In this document: piece after piece, positions 1 through 8,753 of the stretch
How positions within the stretch are numbered: the stretch's first letter is position 1
Layout: each line of letters starts with the position of its first letter
Assembly (NCBI RefSeq): GCF_014648395.1
Contig: NZ_BMRA01000001.1
Span: forward strand, 947,810 to 979,867
DNA from: Micromonospora fulviviridis
Lineage (GTDB): Bacteria > Actinomycetota > Actinomycetes > Mycobacteriales > Micromonosporaceae
Reading direction: 5' to 3'
Length of the DNA: 32,058 nt
Translations under genes and position numbers: made by a program
Notes under the pieces: generated by a model
Told to the model about the DNA's origin: nothing
Databases searched by the model: none
What the model saw: the letters and a program-made list of their open reading frames with translations, nothing else

Positions 1-26
1 TCAGGGTCGAATCACCCCGTCGGGGA

Positions 27-1883
27 TCAGAACGCCTCCTCCGGGAGGTCCATGATCTCCAGGTCGGCGCCCTCGATGATCCGCCGGTCGGCGCCGATGC
101 GGGGCAGCACCTCGCGGGCGAAGAACCGGGCGGCGGCCACCTTGCCGGTGTAGAACGCCTTGTCGCTCGCGGAGACCTCGCCACCGAGGGCCTTCAGCGC
201 CACGTCCGCCTGCTTCTGGAGCAGCCAGCCGACCACCAGGTCGCCGATCGCCAGCAGGAACCGGCGGCTGCTCAGGCCGACCTTGTAGAGGGCGCGGGCG
301 TCGCCGCCCTGGGCCTCGGTCAGCCAGCCCATCATCACGCCGAGGATGTTCTGGATCTCGCCGAGCGCCTTGCCGAGCGCCTGCCGCTCCTCCTTGAGCT
401 GGCCGTTGCCGGCCTCGGAGGCGATGAACTCCTGGATCTCGCCGGCGACGGCCATGAGCGCCTTGCCGTTGTCCCGGACGATCTTCCGGAAGATCAGGTC
501 GAGGCTCTGGATCGCCGTGGTGCCCTCGTACAGGGTGTCGATCTTGGCGTCCCGGACGTACTGCTCCAGCGGGTAGTCCTGGAGGAAGCCGGAGCCGCCG
601 AAGGTCTGCAGCGACTCGTGGCCGAGCAGCTCGTACGCCCGCTCCGAGCCGACGCCCTTGACCAGCGGGAGGAGCAGGTCGTTGACCCGCTTCGCCAGCT
701 TGGTGGCCTTCTCGTCACCGGCCGCCTCGGCGACCGCCACCTTGTCCTGCCAGGTGGCCGTGTAGCAGACCAGCGCGCGCAGGCCCTCGGCGTACGACTT
801 CTGCATGAGCAGCGAGCGGCGCACGTCCGGGTGGTGCGTGATGGTCACGCGCGGGGCGGTCTTGTCGGTCTGCTGGACCAGGTCGGCGCCCTGCACCCGG
901 TTCTTGGCGTACTCCAGCGCGTTCAGGTAGCCGGTGGAGAGGGTGGCGATCGCCTTGGTGCCGACCATCATCCGGGCGTACTCGATGATCATGAACATCT
1001 GCCGGATGCCGTCGTGCTTCTCGCCCAGCAGCCAGCCCTTGGCCGGTACGCCGTGCTCGCCGAAGGTCACCTCGCAGGTGTTGGAGACCTTCAGGCCCAT
1101 CTTGTGCTCGACGTTGGTGGCGAAGACGCCGTTGCGCTCGCCCAGCTCGCCGGTCTCCTCGTCGAAGTGGAACTTCGGCACGACGAAAAGGGACAGGCCC
1201 TTGGTGCCCGGGCCGCCGACGCCCTCGACGCCGACCGGGCGGGCCAGCACGTAGTGGACGATGTTGTCGGTCAGGTCGTGCTCACCCGAGGTGATGAAGC
1301 GCTTGACGCCCTCGATGTGCCACGAGCCGTCCGGCTGCGGGATCGCGCGGGTACGGCCGGCGCCCACGTCCGAGCCGGCGTCCGGCTCGGTCAGCACCAT
1401 GGTCGAGCCCCACTGCTTCTCGATGAAGAGGCGGGCCCACTTCTTCTGCTGCTCGGTGCCCTCGACGTGCAGCACGTGCGCGAAGGACGGGCCGGAGGCG
1501 TACATCCAGATCGGGGCGTTGGCGCCGAGCACCAGCTCGGCGAGCGACCACCAGAGGGCGCGCGGGGCGTTGGTGCCGCCGAGGGCCTCCGGCAGGTCCA
1601 GCCGCCAGAACTCCGAGTCCATGAACGCCTGGTACGACTTCTTGAACGACTCCGGCAGCGGCGCGGTGTGCGTCGCGGGGTCGAAGACCGGCGGGTTGCG
1701 GTCGCTGTCCGAGTAGCTGGCGGCCAGGTCCTCGCGGGCCAGGCGGTCGACCTCGGAGAGGAAGCTACGGGCGGTGTCGACGTCCAGGTCCGTGTACGGC
1801 TCCTGGCCGAACGTCCGGTCCGCCCCGAAGACCTCGAAGAGGTTGAACTCGAGGTCCCGAAGGTTGCTCTTGTAGTGGGTCAT
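27..1883 (-). CDS. Acyl-CoA dehydrogenase, FadE type
   Basis: A 618-residue flavoprotein expected to oxidise acyl-CoA to trans-2-enoyl-CoA in beta-oxidation. Order seen: an N-terminal extension with a helical domain (about 1-155), the FAD-binding middle strand region with TEPDAGSD (165-172) and FITSG (196-200), then the C-terminal helical domain. That domain carries LYEGTTAIQ (451-459), whose Glu453 matches the catalytic base of this family, and a long helical tail to 618. The length, well over the usual 380-400, fits the larger FadE5-like group with N- and C-terminal extensions. ATG at 1883 is the first good start, with only a weak ribosome site. It lies downstream of a promoter with two palindromes, so it is probably controlled by a fatty-acid-responsive TetR-type repressor (inference). 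Substrate chain length cannot be told from sequence. Confidence 0.93.
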   Translation of the reverse strand: MTHYKSNLRDLEFNLFEVFGADRTFGQEPYTDLDVDTARSFLSEVDRLAREDLAASYSDSDRNPPVFDPATHTAPLPESFKKSYQAFMDSEFWRLDLPEALGGTNAPRALWWSLAELVLGANAPIWMYASGPSFAHVLHVEGTEQQKKWARLFIEKQWGSTMVLTEPDAGSDVGAGRTRAIPQPDGSWHIEGVKRFITSGEHDLTDNIVHYVLARPVGVEGVGGPGTKGLSLFVVPKFHFDEETGELGERNGVFATNVEHKMGLKVSNTCEVTFGEHGVPAKGWLLGEKHDGIRQMFMIIEYARMMVGTKAIATLSTGYLNALEYAKNRVQGADLVQQTDKTAPRVTITHHPDVRRSLLMQKSYAEGLRALVCYTATWQDKVAVAEAAGDEKATKLAKRVNDLLLPLVKGVGSERAYELLGHESLQTFGGSGFLQDYPLEQYVRDAKIDTLYEGTTAIQSLDLIFRKIVRDNGKALMAVAGEIQEFIASEAGNGQLKEERQALGKALGEIQNILGVMMGWLTEAQGGDARALYKVGLSSRRFLLAIGDLVVGWLLQKQADVALKALGGEVSASDKAFYTGKVAAARFFAREVLPRIGADRRIIEGADLEIMDLPEEAF

Positions 1884-1910
1884 GCTCGCTGGCCCCGCTT
1901 CCGGACAGGT

Positions 1911-1961
1911 GTTACCGATCAGTAACTCCAGACTGTATTACTCGCCGGTAGCCAACGACAA
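1911..1961 (-). promoter_or_regulatory. Promoter with two palindromic operators for the acyl-CoA dehydrogenase
   Basis: Reading leftwards, a -35 TTGTCG (1956-1961) and -10 TACAGT (1932-1937) are 18 bp apart. A perfect dyad GTTAC-N6-GTAAC lies at 1911-1926, about where transcription would start. A second copy, ATTACTCGCCGGTAGC (1937-1952), sits inside the spacer; it shares TTACT and CGGTA with the first and is 26 bp from it centre to centre. The TTACT..CGGTAA form resembles operators of TetR-family regulators of fatty acid genes in actinobacteria (recalled, not searched). No such regulator is encoded in this window. Confidence 0.6.
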
Positions 1962-2023
1962 GCCGATCTCGGAAGTGACAGCGATTACACACTTCCCGTT
2001 CACCCGATGGACTGACCGCCGGA

Positions 2024-3151
2024 TCAGCTCTCGGCGGCGCCGACCTCCCAGCTCGGCACGGGCGCGGTGGCGGCGCTGCGGGGCCCCGTGTACTCCATCA
2101 GGACCAGCGCGATGTCGTCGTCGAGCCGGCCGTGCACCCACTCGACCAGGGCGGTCTCCAGCGAGGCGAGACCGTCGGCGACGGTGCCGTGGCCGAGCAG
2201 CCGCCAGGCCCGGTCGGCGGTCGGGAAGAACTCCCCGTCCCGGCGCGCCTCGCCCAGCCCGTCGGTGAAGAGCAGCAGCCGGTCGCCCGGCTCCAGCCGC
2301 TCGACGCGGGGCCGGACCACCGGCATGAAGCCGAGCGGCGGCGCGGGCGCGGGCGGTTCCAGCGGGATCACCGCGCCCCGGCGCAGCAGCAGCGGTGGCG
2401 GGTGACCGCAGTTGACGATGGTGAGGGTGCCGCCGCGCTCCTCGACCAGCGCCGCGGTGACGAAGTCCTCGTCGCCCACGTTGCGGGCCACCGCCCGGTC
2501 CAGGTCGGTCACCACCGCGCGCAGGTCCGCCCGCTCGTACGCCACGTGCCGGTAGGAGCCGAGCACGATGCTGGCCAGCCGGACCGCGTCCAGCCCCTTG
2601 CCGCGCACGTCACCGATGATCATGCGGACGCCGTACGGGGTGTCCATCGCCTCGTAGAGGTCGCCGCCGATCTCGGCGGTGGCCGTGGAGGAGATGTAGC
2701 GGGCGGCCACCGCCAGGGTGCCGACCTGCGGGCCCAGCGACCGGAGCACCGCCTGCTGGGCGACCGAGGCGAGCCGGGACAACTCCGCGATCCGCTCCGA
2801 CTGGCGCTGGCGTACCGCCGCCACGGCGCCGGCGATCGCCGTGGCCAGCGCGATGCCGGCCACGTTGACCGCGGTGACCAGCGACATGGTCTGCTCGGCC
2901 AGGGCGAACGCGGCCCCGATCCCGGTGGCGAGCAGGCCCACCCCGAGCACCACCCGCCAGGACGCGAGCGCGGCGGCGAGGAACGGGGCGGCCACCATCA
3001 GCGCGACGTAGTGCGCGGGACGGCCGTCGGCCAGCTCGACGGCGGAGACGATCGCGAGCAGCGCGAGGGCCGCGCCGAGGCCGGCGCGGGATCCGGGGCT
3101 CAGCGGGCCGTGGCCCGACTGGAAGGGTTGCGTGCGTACACCGGACAGCAT
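2024..3151 (-). CDS. Membrane-anchored SpoIIE/RsbU-type PP2C serine phosphatase
   Basis: Probably dephosphorylates an anti-sigma-factor antagonist or a similar phosphoserine partner in partner-switching signalling. The first about 115 residues hold four or five hydrophobic segments, followed by a short helical linker. The PPM/SpoIIE catalytic domain then fills the rest, with metal-binding aspartates in EIGGDLYEA, IGDVRGKGLDA, LFTDGLGEA and DDIAL. There is no PAS, GAF or kinase domain, so input must come through the membrane part. I chose ATG 3151. An in-frame GTG at 3247, 4 bp after the rlpA stop, would add 32 low-complexity residues and could be used by coupled translation. No STAS or anti-sigma gene lies next to it, so its partner is unknown. 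Confidence 0.87.
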   Translation of the reverse strand: MLSGVRTQPFQSGHGPLSPGSRAGLGAALALLAIVSAVELADGRPAHYVALMVAAPFLAAALASWRVVLGVGLLATGIGAAFALAEQTMSLVTAVNVAGIALATAIAGAVAAVRQRQSERIAELSRLASVAQQAVLRSLGPQVGTLAVAARYISSTATAEIGGDLYEAMDTPYGVRMIIGDVRGKGLDAVRLASIVLGSYRHVAYERADLRAVVTDLDRAVARNVGDEDFVTAALVEERGGTLTIVNCGHPPPLLLRRGAVIPLEPPAPAPPLGFMPVVRPRVERLEPGDRLLLFTDGLGEARRDGEFFPTADRAWRLLGHGTVADGLASLETALVEWVHGRLDDDIALVLMEYTGPRSAATAPVPSWEVGAAES

Positions 3152-3251
3152 GCCTGATGGACGTGAACGGGTGAATGAACCTGGCCCGTCGTCCGAGGAG
3201 GTTCTGCCCGGCCGGATCGCGCCGCCGACCCGATCGCCGCCGGTCACCGGG

Positions 3252-3875
3252 TCAGCCGAGGACCTCGTACCTGACGGTCAGCTCGCCCAGGTCGGTCGAG
3301 GCGATCGCGGCGAACGCGGCCCGGGACAGGTCCAGGCAGCGGCCGTCGATGTAGGGCCCGCGGTCGTTGATCCGGACCACGACCGACTTGCCGTTGGCCG
3401 GGTTGGTCACCCGGACCTTCGTGTTGAACGGCAGGGTCTTGTGCGCGGCCGTCAGCGCGTCCGGGTTGAACGTCTCGCCGTTCGCCGTCATCTGGCCCTC
3501 GTCGTAGAAGGACGCGCCGCAGGAGCCGCTGTCCACGACCTTCGCGGCGGCGGTGGTCTTCTTCGCGGTCGGCTTCGGGCTGGCGGTCCGGGGCTTGCTC
3601 CGGGACGCCGCCTGCGTCCGGGTCGGGCTCGGGGTGGCCTTCGGCGAGGGGCTGAGGCTCGGCGACGCGCTCGGCGAGGCGGAGGGGGACGCCGAGCTGG
3701 GGGCGAGGGTGCTGGGCAGGGCCTCGACGGCGGCCGGCCCGCCGGTGGGCTCGGCCGAGGTGAGCTGGACCGCGCCCACGGTGCCACCGATGGCCAGCAC
3801 CACACCGACCGCTGCGGTGGCGGCGATGCCGGCCGGCGAGGAGAACTTGCGGGTACGAAGGTGCCTACCAGCCAC
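3252..3875 (-). CDS. RlpA-like double-psi beta-barrel cell-wall protein
   Basis: A 207-residue exported protein. A basic N-terminus and a hydrophobic segment (about 15-37) form a signal peptide or anchor. Residues 42-110 are a Ser/Pro/Ala/Lys/Thr-rich spacer with PSPSAS-like repeats, probably wall-spanning. The double-psi barrel occupies about 116-207. In RlpA lytic transglycosylases the key acids lie in the equivalents of ANGETFNP (Glu134) and INDRGPY (Asp171), and both are present. It is therefore probably a peptidoglycan-cleaving enzyme, though without the SPOR domain of Gram-negative RlpA. The GTG start has an AAAGGA ribosome site 7-8 nt upstream. The phosphatase gene follows on the same strand. 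I looked for a ydaO-type riboswitch in its leader and found none. Confidence 0.88.
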   Translation of the reverse strand: MAGRHLRTRKFSSPAGIAATAAVGVVLAIGGTVGAVQLTSAEPTGGPAAVEALPSTLAPSSASPSASPSASPSLSPSPKATPSPTRTQAASRSKPRTASPKPTAKKTTAAAKVVDSGSCGASFYDEGQMTANGETFNPDALTAAHKTLPFNTKVRVTNPANGKSVVVRINDRGPYIDGRCLDLSRAAFAAIASTDLGELTVRYEVLG

Positions 3876-4080
3876 CGCCCGGTCCTTTCGTTAGCTGAAC
3901 AAACCGGCTCGGACCGTAACGAGAGAAGCACTTCCGAAGTCAACGTGATCATGGTGCTATGCCCGCATTTACCCTGGTACGTGTAGCCGATCAAGCCAGC
4001 GGCACTCCACCGAACGGAGGAAGGAGCGCTGGCCGGGGCCGGTGCGGCATCGCCTGGCGTCGGTGCCCCAGGATGGAGGC

Positions 4081-4620
4081 GTGCTGAGCCGACGCCTGGT
4101 CGAGTTGTTCCGCTGGGTCGACCCCGGCCCCGGGAGCAGCCATCTGGTCAGCGACCTCTCCGGCTGGTGGCGGGATCCCGAGGTGCTCGCCGGGGTCGGG
4201 CCCGCCCTGGCCGGCCTCTTCCCGGCCGCCCGGCCGACCGTGGTGATCGCCCCCGAGGTGACCGGGCTGCTGCTCGGCCCGCTGGTCGCGGTGGCCGCCG
4301 GTGCCGGGTTCCTGCCCGCATACAAGGACGGCGGGGAACGGCGCCGGGTCGGGCCGATGCGCTGGGCCGAGACGCCCCCGGACTACCGCGGCCGGCAGCT
4401 CCGGATCGGCGTGGACGCCCGCCGGCTCGGCCCCGGCGACCGGGTGCTGCTGGCCGACGACTGGGTGGCCACCGGGGCGCAGCTCGACGCGCTGCACCGC
4501 CTGGTCCGGGACAGCGGGGCCGAGTTCGTCGGGACGGCCGCGCTCGTGGCGACCTGTCCCGCGCCGGTCGCCGAACGGCTCCGGCTGCGCGCCCTGCTCA
4601 CCGGGGAGCAGTTGCCCTGA
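4081..4620 (+). CDS. Phosphoribosyltransferase family protein
   Basis: About 179 residues with the type I phosphoribosyltransferase PRPP loop, seen as RVLLADDWVATGAQ (121-134). This matches the usual hydrophobic-rich DD-x-x-x-TG-T/Q signature. An upstream Lys/Arg-rich flexible stretch around YKDGGERRRV is where purine PRTases have their hood. It would transfer a base to or from PRPP, but the base cannot be read from sequence. I prefer GTG 4081, because a CAGGAT box ends 6 nt before it and the conserved fold begins there. GTG 4042 would add 13 residues, but its AAGGAG is 16 nt away. The next gene follows 40 bp later on the same strand. It may equally be a regulatory or salvage-type homologue rather than a housekeeping enzyme. 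Confidence 0.78.
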   Translation: MLSRRLVELFRWVDPGPGSSHLVSDLSGWWRDPEVLAGVGPALAGLFPAARPTVVIAPEVTGLLLGPLVAVAAGAGFLPAYKDGGERRRVGPMRWAETPPDYRGRQLRIGVDARRLGPGDRVLLADDWVATGAQLDALHRLVRDSGAEFVGTAALVATCPAPVAERLRLRALLTGEQLP

Positions 4621-4660
4621 GGGTTGACCTCAAGGGGGCTTCAACTCCGAGGATCGGCGC

Positions 4661-5680
4661 ATGGACGACGGCATCCTCGACGAGGCGTACCAACGGCTGC
4701 ACCGGACCGGCCCGGAATTCGAAGGCTGGCTCTCCAACCACGGACCGATGGCGGTCGAGGCGCTGGTCCGCCACGGCCACGGCGCCCGGGTGCACCGCTG
4801 GCTGGACGACTACCTGCGCCGGCTGGACGAACTGCCCCGCGGGCTGCGGCCGGTCGACGACTGGCGGGCCGCGCTGGGCGACCCGAAGCGGGCCGGCGAC
4901 TGGCTCGCCCACTTCGACCGCGAGCTGCGCGACCGGCCCTGGCGCGAGGTGCTCGGCGAATGGTGGCCGCGGCTGCTGCCGGGCATCGCGGCCGGTGCCA
5001 CGCACGGGGTGATCCGGGTCGGGCACGCGGTGCGGGTGTTGCGTACCGACGGGGAGAACCCGCAGCGGCTGGCCGAGCTGGGGCAGGCGCTCGGCTACTG
5101 GGCCGCGCGCTGGCAACCGGTGCCCGGCGCCGGCCCGCTCACCGGGCACTCCGACGTGCCGGCCGCGCTCGCGGCGGTGCCCCGGATCCCGGCGCAGACC
5201 GGCGGGATCCGGGACCGGCTCGGGCGGCTGCCCGACCTGCCCGGATGGTCCGACGCGGCAACGGCGCTGCGCCCACCCGCCGACCCGGCCGACGCCGAGC
5301 GCACCCTCACCGGCCTGGTGCACCGGGCGGGGCTGGACTACCTGCGGTTCGGGCACGGCAACCCGGTGATGCTGGTGCACGCCGTGACCGCGCCGACCGC
5401 GGTCCTGCGTACCCTTCCGGCCCTGGATCCGGCGCTCTGGGCGCCGAGCGTCGCCGCGGCCTGGTCGGCCACGGCCGCCGTGACCTCGGTGTACGCCCCA
5501 CCCACGCCGGCCCCCGCACCGGCGGTGACCGGGACGGACCCGGCGGAGGTGTTCGCCCGGGCGGCCCGGCACGGCGACGAGCACGTGGTGAAGCTGGCCG
5601 ACGCGGTGCTGGAGGCGCACGCGGCGACGGGCGACGCCCGGGTGCTGGCCGCCGCCGGCTACGCCGGCCAGCTCATCTGA
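4661..5680 (+). CDS. Questin oxidase-like (DUF4243) protein
   Basis: 339 residues. The N-terminus, with LHRTGPEFEGWLSNHGPMA (about 13-31) followed by VHRWLDDYLRRL, is the hallmark of the DUF4243/questin oxidase-like family. Fungal members open anthraquinone rings by Baeyer-Villiger-type oxidation; bacterial members are mostly uncharacterised. A conserved Gly/His patch (about 106-123) contains THGVIRVGHAVR, and the C-terminal part has HGDEHVVKLADAVLEAH; such His/Glu residues may bind a metal or cofactor (inference). ATG 4661 has GAGGA 7-8 nt upstream. Its last 22 bp overlap the end of the convergent hydrolase gene. No polyketide genes lie nearby, so involvement in aromatic polyketide tailoring is not supported here. 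Confidence 0.8.
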   Translation: MDDGILDEAYQRLHRTGPEFEGWLSNHGPMAVEALVRHGHGARVHRWLDDYLRRLDELPRGLRPVDDWRAALGDPKRAGDWLAHFDRELRDRPWREVLGEWWPRLLPGIAAGATHGVIRVGHAVRVLRTDGENPQRLAELGQALGYWAARWQPVPGAGPLTGHSDVPAALAAVPRIPAQTGGIRDRLGRLPDLPGWSDAATALRPPADPADAERTLTGLVHRAGLDYLRFGHGNPVMLVHAVTAPTAVLRTLPALDPALWAPSVAAAWSATAAVTSVYAPPTPAPAPAVTGTDPAEVFARAARHGDEHVVKLADAVLEAHAATGDARVLAAAGYAGQLI

Positions 5681-6186
5681 ACGAAGTCCTCGACGGCGGT
5701 GCAGACCCGACCGAGCGCCTCGGCGGAACGCGCCAGCGGGCCGGGCACCAGCATCCAGTGGTCGGCGTCCGGCACCTCCAGCACATGCGGGCTGAGCCGG
5801 CGGGCCGTCGCGCCGTTCCAGAGCGAGTCGGCCGTGCCCCCGACCAGCAGGCACGGCGCGGTGGCCCGGCCGAGCGCCTCGACCACCTCCGGGTCGCTCA
5901 GCACCGGCGTCAGCCACACGGCACGCAGCTCCCGGTCGGCCGCGAGCGGAGCGGCGAAGGCGCCCAACGACTTGCCCACCAGCAGGTCGGCGCCGTCGAG
6001 CACGGGGGTCACCTGCTCGGCGACCCAGTCGGCCGTCCGGTCCGCCCGCAGGTCGCGAGGCACCTGCCAGGTCACCTCGTGCACGGCGAAGCCGAGGCGG
6101 CGCAGCGCCTCCCCCACGTACGCGAAGAGTGGGGCCCGGGTGTCGTATTCCCGGCCCGGCACCAGCACCGCTCGACGATCCGCCAT
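5659..6186 (-). CDS. Small alpha/beta hydrolase
   Basis: 175 residues, a minimal alpha/beta-hydrolase fold. The nucleophile elbow is VGKSLGAFA (Ser in GKSLG); an Asp follows in LLVGGTADSLW and a His in VPDADHWML near the C-terminus, completing Ser-Asp-His. The early VLVPGREYDTRAP is the oxyanion strand region. There is no cap domain. Small serine hydrolases of this type act on esters or as dienelactone-like enzymes, but the substrate is unknown. The -10 box TAGCGT (6194-6199, reverse strand) ends 7 nt before the ATG, so the mRNA is probably leaderless. It is divergent from the ASCH gene, whose promoter also faces a leaderless start. Its 3' end overlaps the DUF4243 gene by 22 bp. Confidence 0.85.
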   Translation of the reverse strand: MADRRAVLVPGREYDTRAPLFAYVGEALRRLGFAVHEVTWQVPRDLRADRTADWVAEQVTPVLDGADLLVGKSLGAFAAPLAADRELRAVWLTPVLSDPEVVEALGRATAPCLLVGGTADSLWNGATARRLSPHVLEVPDADHWMLVPGPLARSAEALGRVCTAVEDFVQMSWPA

Positions 6187-6273
6187 GCCGCCCACGCTAG
6201 TCCCGCCGGGCCGGCCCGTGGGGGCCGTCGAAATCCCGCGACGGGCCGGCGGCCGGCGGTTAGCCTCGGCAGG

Positions 6274-6708
6274 ATGTGGCCCCGCATCGGTGGACTTCGC
6301 ACCCTCGCCCTCGGCACGCCCGGCGAGCTGCGCACCACCCTCAACACCCTCGTGCTGTCCGGCGTGAAGACCGCCACCGCCGGCCTGCTGACCGACGAGT
6401 ACGCCGCCGAGAACGAGGAGCTGGAACGCGTCGGCGAACGGCTGGTCCTGGTCGACGACGACGACAAGCTGATCGGCGTCGTCGAGGTCACCGACGTCGA
6501 GGTGGTCCGCTTCGCCGACGTGACCTGGGACTTCGCCCGCTCCGAGGGGGAGGGGGACCGGTCCATCGAGGAGTGGCGCGAGGGGCACCGCCGCTACTGG
6601 GCCCGGGTCGGCTTCCCCGTCGACGACGACAGCCAGGTGGTCTGCATCCGGTTCCGGCTGGTCTCCGCCGGGGACGGCGGGATCAGCACCGGCGACCTGG
6701 GCACCTGA
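6274..6708 (+). CDS. ASCH domain protein
   Basis: 144 residues matching the compact ASCH beta-barrel. The region after LTTLNTLVLSGVKTATAGLL-like residues (about 19-40; the Gly-x-Lys-T/S-A-T motif is the family signature) leads to LVLVDDDDKLIGVVEVTDVEVVRF, then a C-terminal strand with WARVGFP. ASCH proteins bind RNA or modified nucleosides, and some hydrolyse N4-acetylcytidine. Which applies here is not known. The -10 TAGCCT (6261-6266) ends 7 nt before the ATG, which fits a leaderless transcript and leaves no Shine-Dalgarno. Its stop is 3 bp from the stop of the convergent LLM oxidoreductase gene. Confidence 0.85.
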   Translation: MWPRIGGLRTLALGTPGELRTTLNTLVLSGVKTATAGLLTDEYAAENEELERVGERLVLVDDDDKLIGVVEVTDVEVVRFADVTWDFARSEGEGDRSIEEWREGHRRYWARVGFPVDDDSQVVCIRFRLVSAGDGGISTGDLGT

Positions 6709-6711
6709 CGG

Positions 6712-7590
6712 TCACGCCCGGCGCAGCTCCGGCAGCAGCCGCGCCGCCTCCACCAGCACCGCCTCGTCGCCCGCGTACCAGCTGCTGGCCCGGGGCCAGT
6801 GGGTCACCACGTCGGTGAAGCCCAGCCGCGCGGCACGGGCGACCTGTTCGGCGAAGAAGTCCGCGCTGCGCAGCGAGAAGACCGGCGCCGAGTCCAGCGA
6901 CAGGTAGCGGTCCAGGGTGGCCGGGTCGCGCCCGGCCTGCTCCAGCGTCGCGTCCAGCCGGGCGGACAGCTCCGCCACGGTCGACCACCAGCTCTCCAGG
7001 TCGTCGCCGCCCAGCCCGGTGGTCACCCAGCCCTGCCCGAAGCGGGCGACCAGCCGCATCGACCGGGGCCCGTTCGCGGCGACGACGAACGGCACCCGGG
7101 GCTGCTGGACGCAGCCGGGATTGTTCCGCGCGTCGACCGCGGCGAACCACTCGCCGCGCCAGGTCGTGCCGTCCTCCCGCAGGATCAGATCGAGCAGCTC
7201 GGTGAACTCGGCGAACCGGTCGACCCGCTGCCGGGGCGGCAGGGTCTCCCCGCCGAGAACGGCCGAGTCGAAGCCGATGCCGCCCGCGCCGAGGCCGAGC
7301 AGCACCCGGCCCCCGGAGACGTCGTCCAGCGCGGTCACCTGCCGGGCGAACGCCGCCGGGTGCCGGAAGTTCGGCGAGGCGACCAGGGTCCCGAGGCGGA
7401 TCCGGGAGGTCACCGTCGCGGCGGCGGTGAGCGTGGTCATCGAGTCGAACCAGGGGCCGTCGACCAGGTCGCGCCACCCCAGGTGGTCGTAGGTCCAGGC
7501 GTGGTCGAAGCCCCACTCGTCCGCCTGCTGCCAGCGCCGCCGGGAGTCCGACCAGCGCTGGTCCGGCAGGATCACGATGCCAATCCGCAT
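6712..7590 (-). CDS. LLM-class flavin/F420-dependent oxidoreductase
   Basis: 292 residues, a luciferase-like TIM barrel. Family marks are the MRIGIVILP start strand, WTYDHLGWRD (about 32-41), SRIRLGTLVASPNFRHPA (about 62-79), GRVLLGLGAGGIGFDS (about 93-108) and the C-terminal TDVVTHWPR strand. The SPNFRHPA segment and GLGAG turn are typical of F420-type members in actinobacteria, but flavin use cannot be excluded. The physiological substrate is unknown. ATG 7590 gives a start at the first beta strand and lies 7 nt after a TACCCT -10 box (7598-7603 reverse), so a leaderless start is likely. A longer reading from 7620 would add ten residues with no support. Confidence 0.87.
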   Translation of the reverse strand: MRIGIVILPDQRWSDSRRRWQQADEWGFDHAWTYDHLGWRDLVDGPWFDSMTTLTAAATVTSRIRLGTLVASPNFRHPAAFARQVTALDDVSGGRVLLGLGAGGIGFDSAVLGGETLPPRQRVDRFAEFTELLDLILREDGTTWRGEWFAAVDARNNPGCVQQPRVPFVVAANGPRSMRLVARFGQGWVTTGLGGDDLESWWSTVAELSARLDATLEQAGRDPATLDRYLSLDSAPVFSLRSADFFAEQVARAARLGFTDVVTHWPRASSWYAGDEAVLVEAARLLPELRRA

Positions 7591-7639
7591 GATCACCAGG
7601 GTACGACCCGGGTCGGACATGCCGACCCGGGTCGGGGGA

Positions 7640-8692
7640 CTACGCCGCCACCAGGTCGGCGACCACGCAGGCGATGTTGTCGGGCGCGCCCGCGGCGTAC
7701 GCGAGGTCGACCAGGCGCTCGACGGCGGCCTCCGGGTCGTCGGCCCCGGCGAGCGTGGCTTGCAGCGCCTCGGGGTCGACCACCGCGGCGAGGCCGTCGG
7801 AGCAGAGCAGGTAGCGGTCGCCGGCCAGGGCCGTGCGCAGCGCCAGGTCGGCCTCGACCTCGCCGGCCCCGAGCGCCCGGGCCAGCAGGGCCCGCTGCGG
7901 GTGCGCCCCGGCCTCGGCGGGAGTCAGCTTTCCCTGGTCGACCAGGGACTGGACGTAGGTGTGGTCCTGGGTGAGCCGGGACAGCTCGCCGCCGCGCAGC
8001 AGGTACGCCCGGGTGTCCCCGACGTGCACGAGGGCCAGCCGGGTGCCGCGCCGCAGGATGGCGGTCAGCGTGGTGACCGGCTGGTGGTCGCCGGTGGCGT
8101 GCGCGCGTACCGCCCGGTCGGCCGCGCCCACCGCGTCGGCGAGCGCGGCGAGCAGGTCACCGGCGGGCGCGTCGGCCGGCTCGAGCGGCCGCAGCGCGTC
8201 CACGGCGGCGGTGCTGGCGGCGGCGCCGCCGGGGCCCCGCATGCCGTCCGCCACGGCGAGCAGCGTCGCGCTGGCGTAGGCGGTGTCCTCGTTGGAGTCC
8301 CGGACGGTGCCGGTCTCGCAGCGGCGGGCGTACCGGAAGGTCGTGTCGGACATGGTGGTGCCCCTCTCGGTGAGCTGGTCGACGAGGAGCGCGACGGCGC
8401 GCCCGCGGGCCACCGTGTCGGCGCTGACCCGCCGCCACCAGGCGTCGACCGCCTCGGCGGCGGCGTCCGGCGGCAGGCCGCAGACGGCCTGGATCTCGGC
8501 CAGCGGCATGCCGGCCCGGCGCAGCGCGGCGATCAGCCGGGCCCGGTCGAGCTGGTCCGGCGCGTAGTACCGGTAGCCCGAGTGCGGGTCGACGGCGGCG
8601 GGTGGCAGCAGCCCCAGCTCGTCGTAGAGCCGCAGCGCCTTGGGCGTCAGGCGCGCCGCACGGGCGAACGCCCCGATGGTCAGCAGCTCCAC
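7640..8692 (-). CDS. MerR-type DNA-binding domain fused to a PP2C phosphatase
   Basis: 350 residues in two parts. Residues 1-113 are a MerR domain: winged helix with LTIGAFARAARLTPKALRLY, then GYRYYAPDQ and a dimerisation helix. Residues 114-350 are a soluble PPM/PP2C domain with RDSNEDTAYA (Asp136), LLAVADGM (Asp149), LCSDGL (Asp299) and PDNIACVV (Asp338), so the metal-binding aspartates are intact. The usual MerR effector domain is replaced by a phosphatase, which suggests a regulator coupled to Ser/Thr dephosphorylation (inference). GTG 8692 follows GAGGAGG at 8 nt. Met114 (8353) also has a good GAGAGG 9 nt upstream, so the phosphatase could be made alone. It is divergent from padR and its promoter has a MerR-type dyad, implying autoregulation. 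Confidence 0.85.
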   Translation of the reverse strand: MELLTIGAFARAARLTPKALRLYDELGLLPPAAVDPHSGYRYYAPDQLDRARLIAALRRAGMPLAEIQAVCGLPPDAAAEAVDAWWRRVSADTVARGRAVALLVDQLTERGTTMSDTTFRYARRCETGTVRDSNEDTAYASATLLAVADGMRGPGGAAASTAAVDALRPLEPADAPAGDLLAALADAVGAADRAVRAHATGDHQPVTTLTAILRRGTRLALVHVGDTRAYLLRGGELSRLTQDHTYVQSLVDQGKLTPAEAGAHPQRALLARALGAGEVEADLALRTALAGDRYLLCSDGLAAVVDPEALQATLAGADDPEAAVERLVDLAYAAGAPDNIACVVADLVAA

Positions 8693-8753
8693 GGGCCCAT
8701 CCTCCTCGCACCGGTCGCGTTCCTCGTGCCGGTCGCGGCGACCGGCACGGACC

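Noticed and set aside
7..27. Hairpin CCCCG/CGGGG after the acyl-CoA dehydrogenase stop
   Set aside because: Loop too small and stem too short for a confident terminator, no T tract, at the edge of the window.
618..1925. 435-residue open frame on the forward strand
   Set aside because: Lies antisense to the acyl-CoA dehydrogenase; low-complexity Leu/Val/Arg composition is typical of the GC-rich opposite strand and matches no family.
3876..4018. Possible ydaO riboswitch before the RlpA-like gene
   Set aside because: Looked for GGTGAATC and GGTAGG strings on the reverse strand; none present.
4598..5917. 439-residue open frame on the reverse strand
   Set aside because: Antisense to the DUF4243 gene, low-complexity Gly/Arg/Val, no start site or motif.
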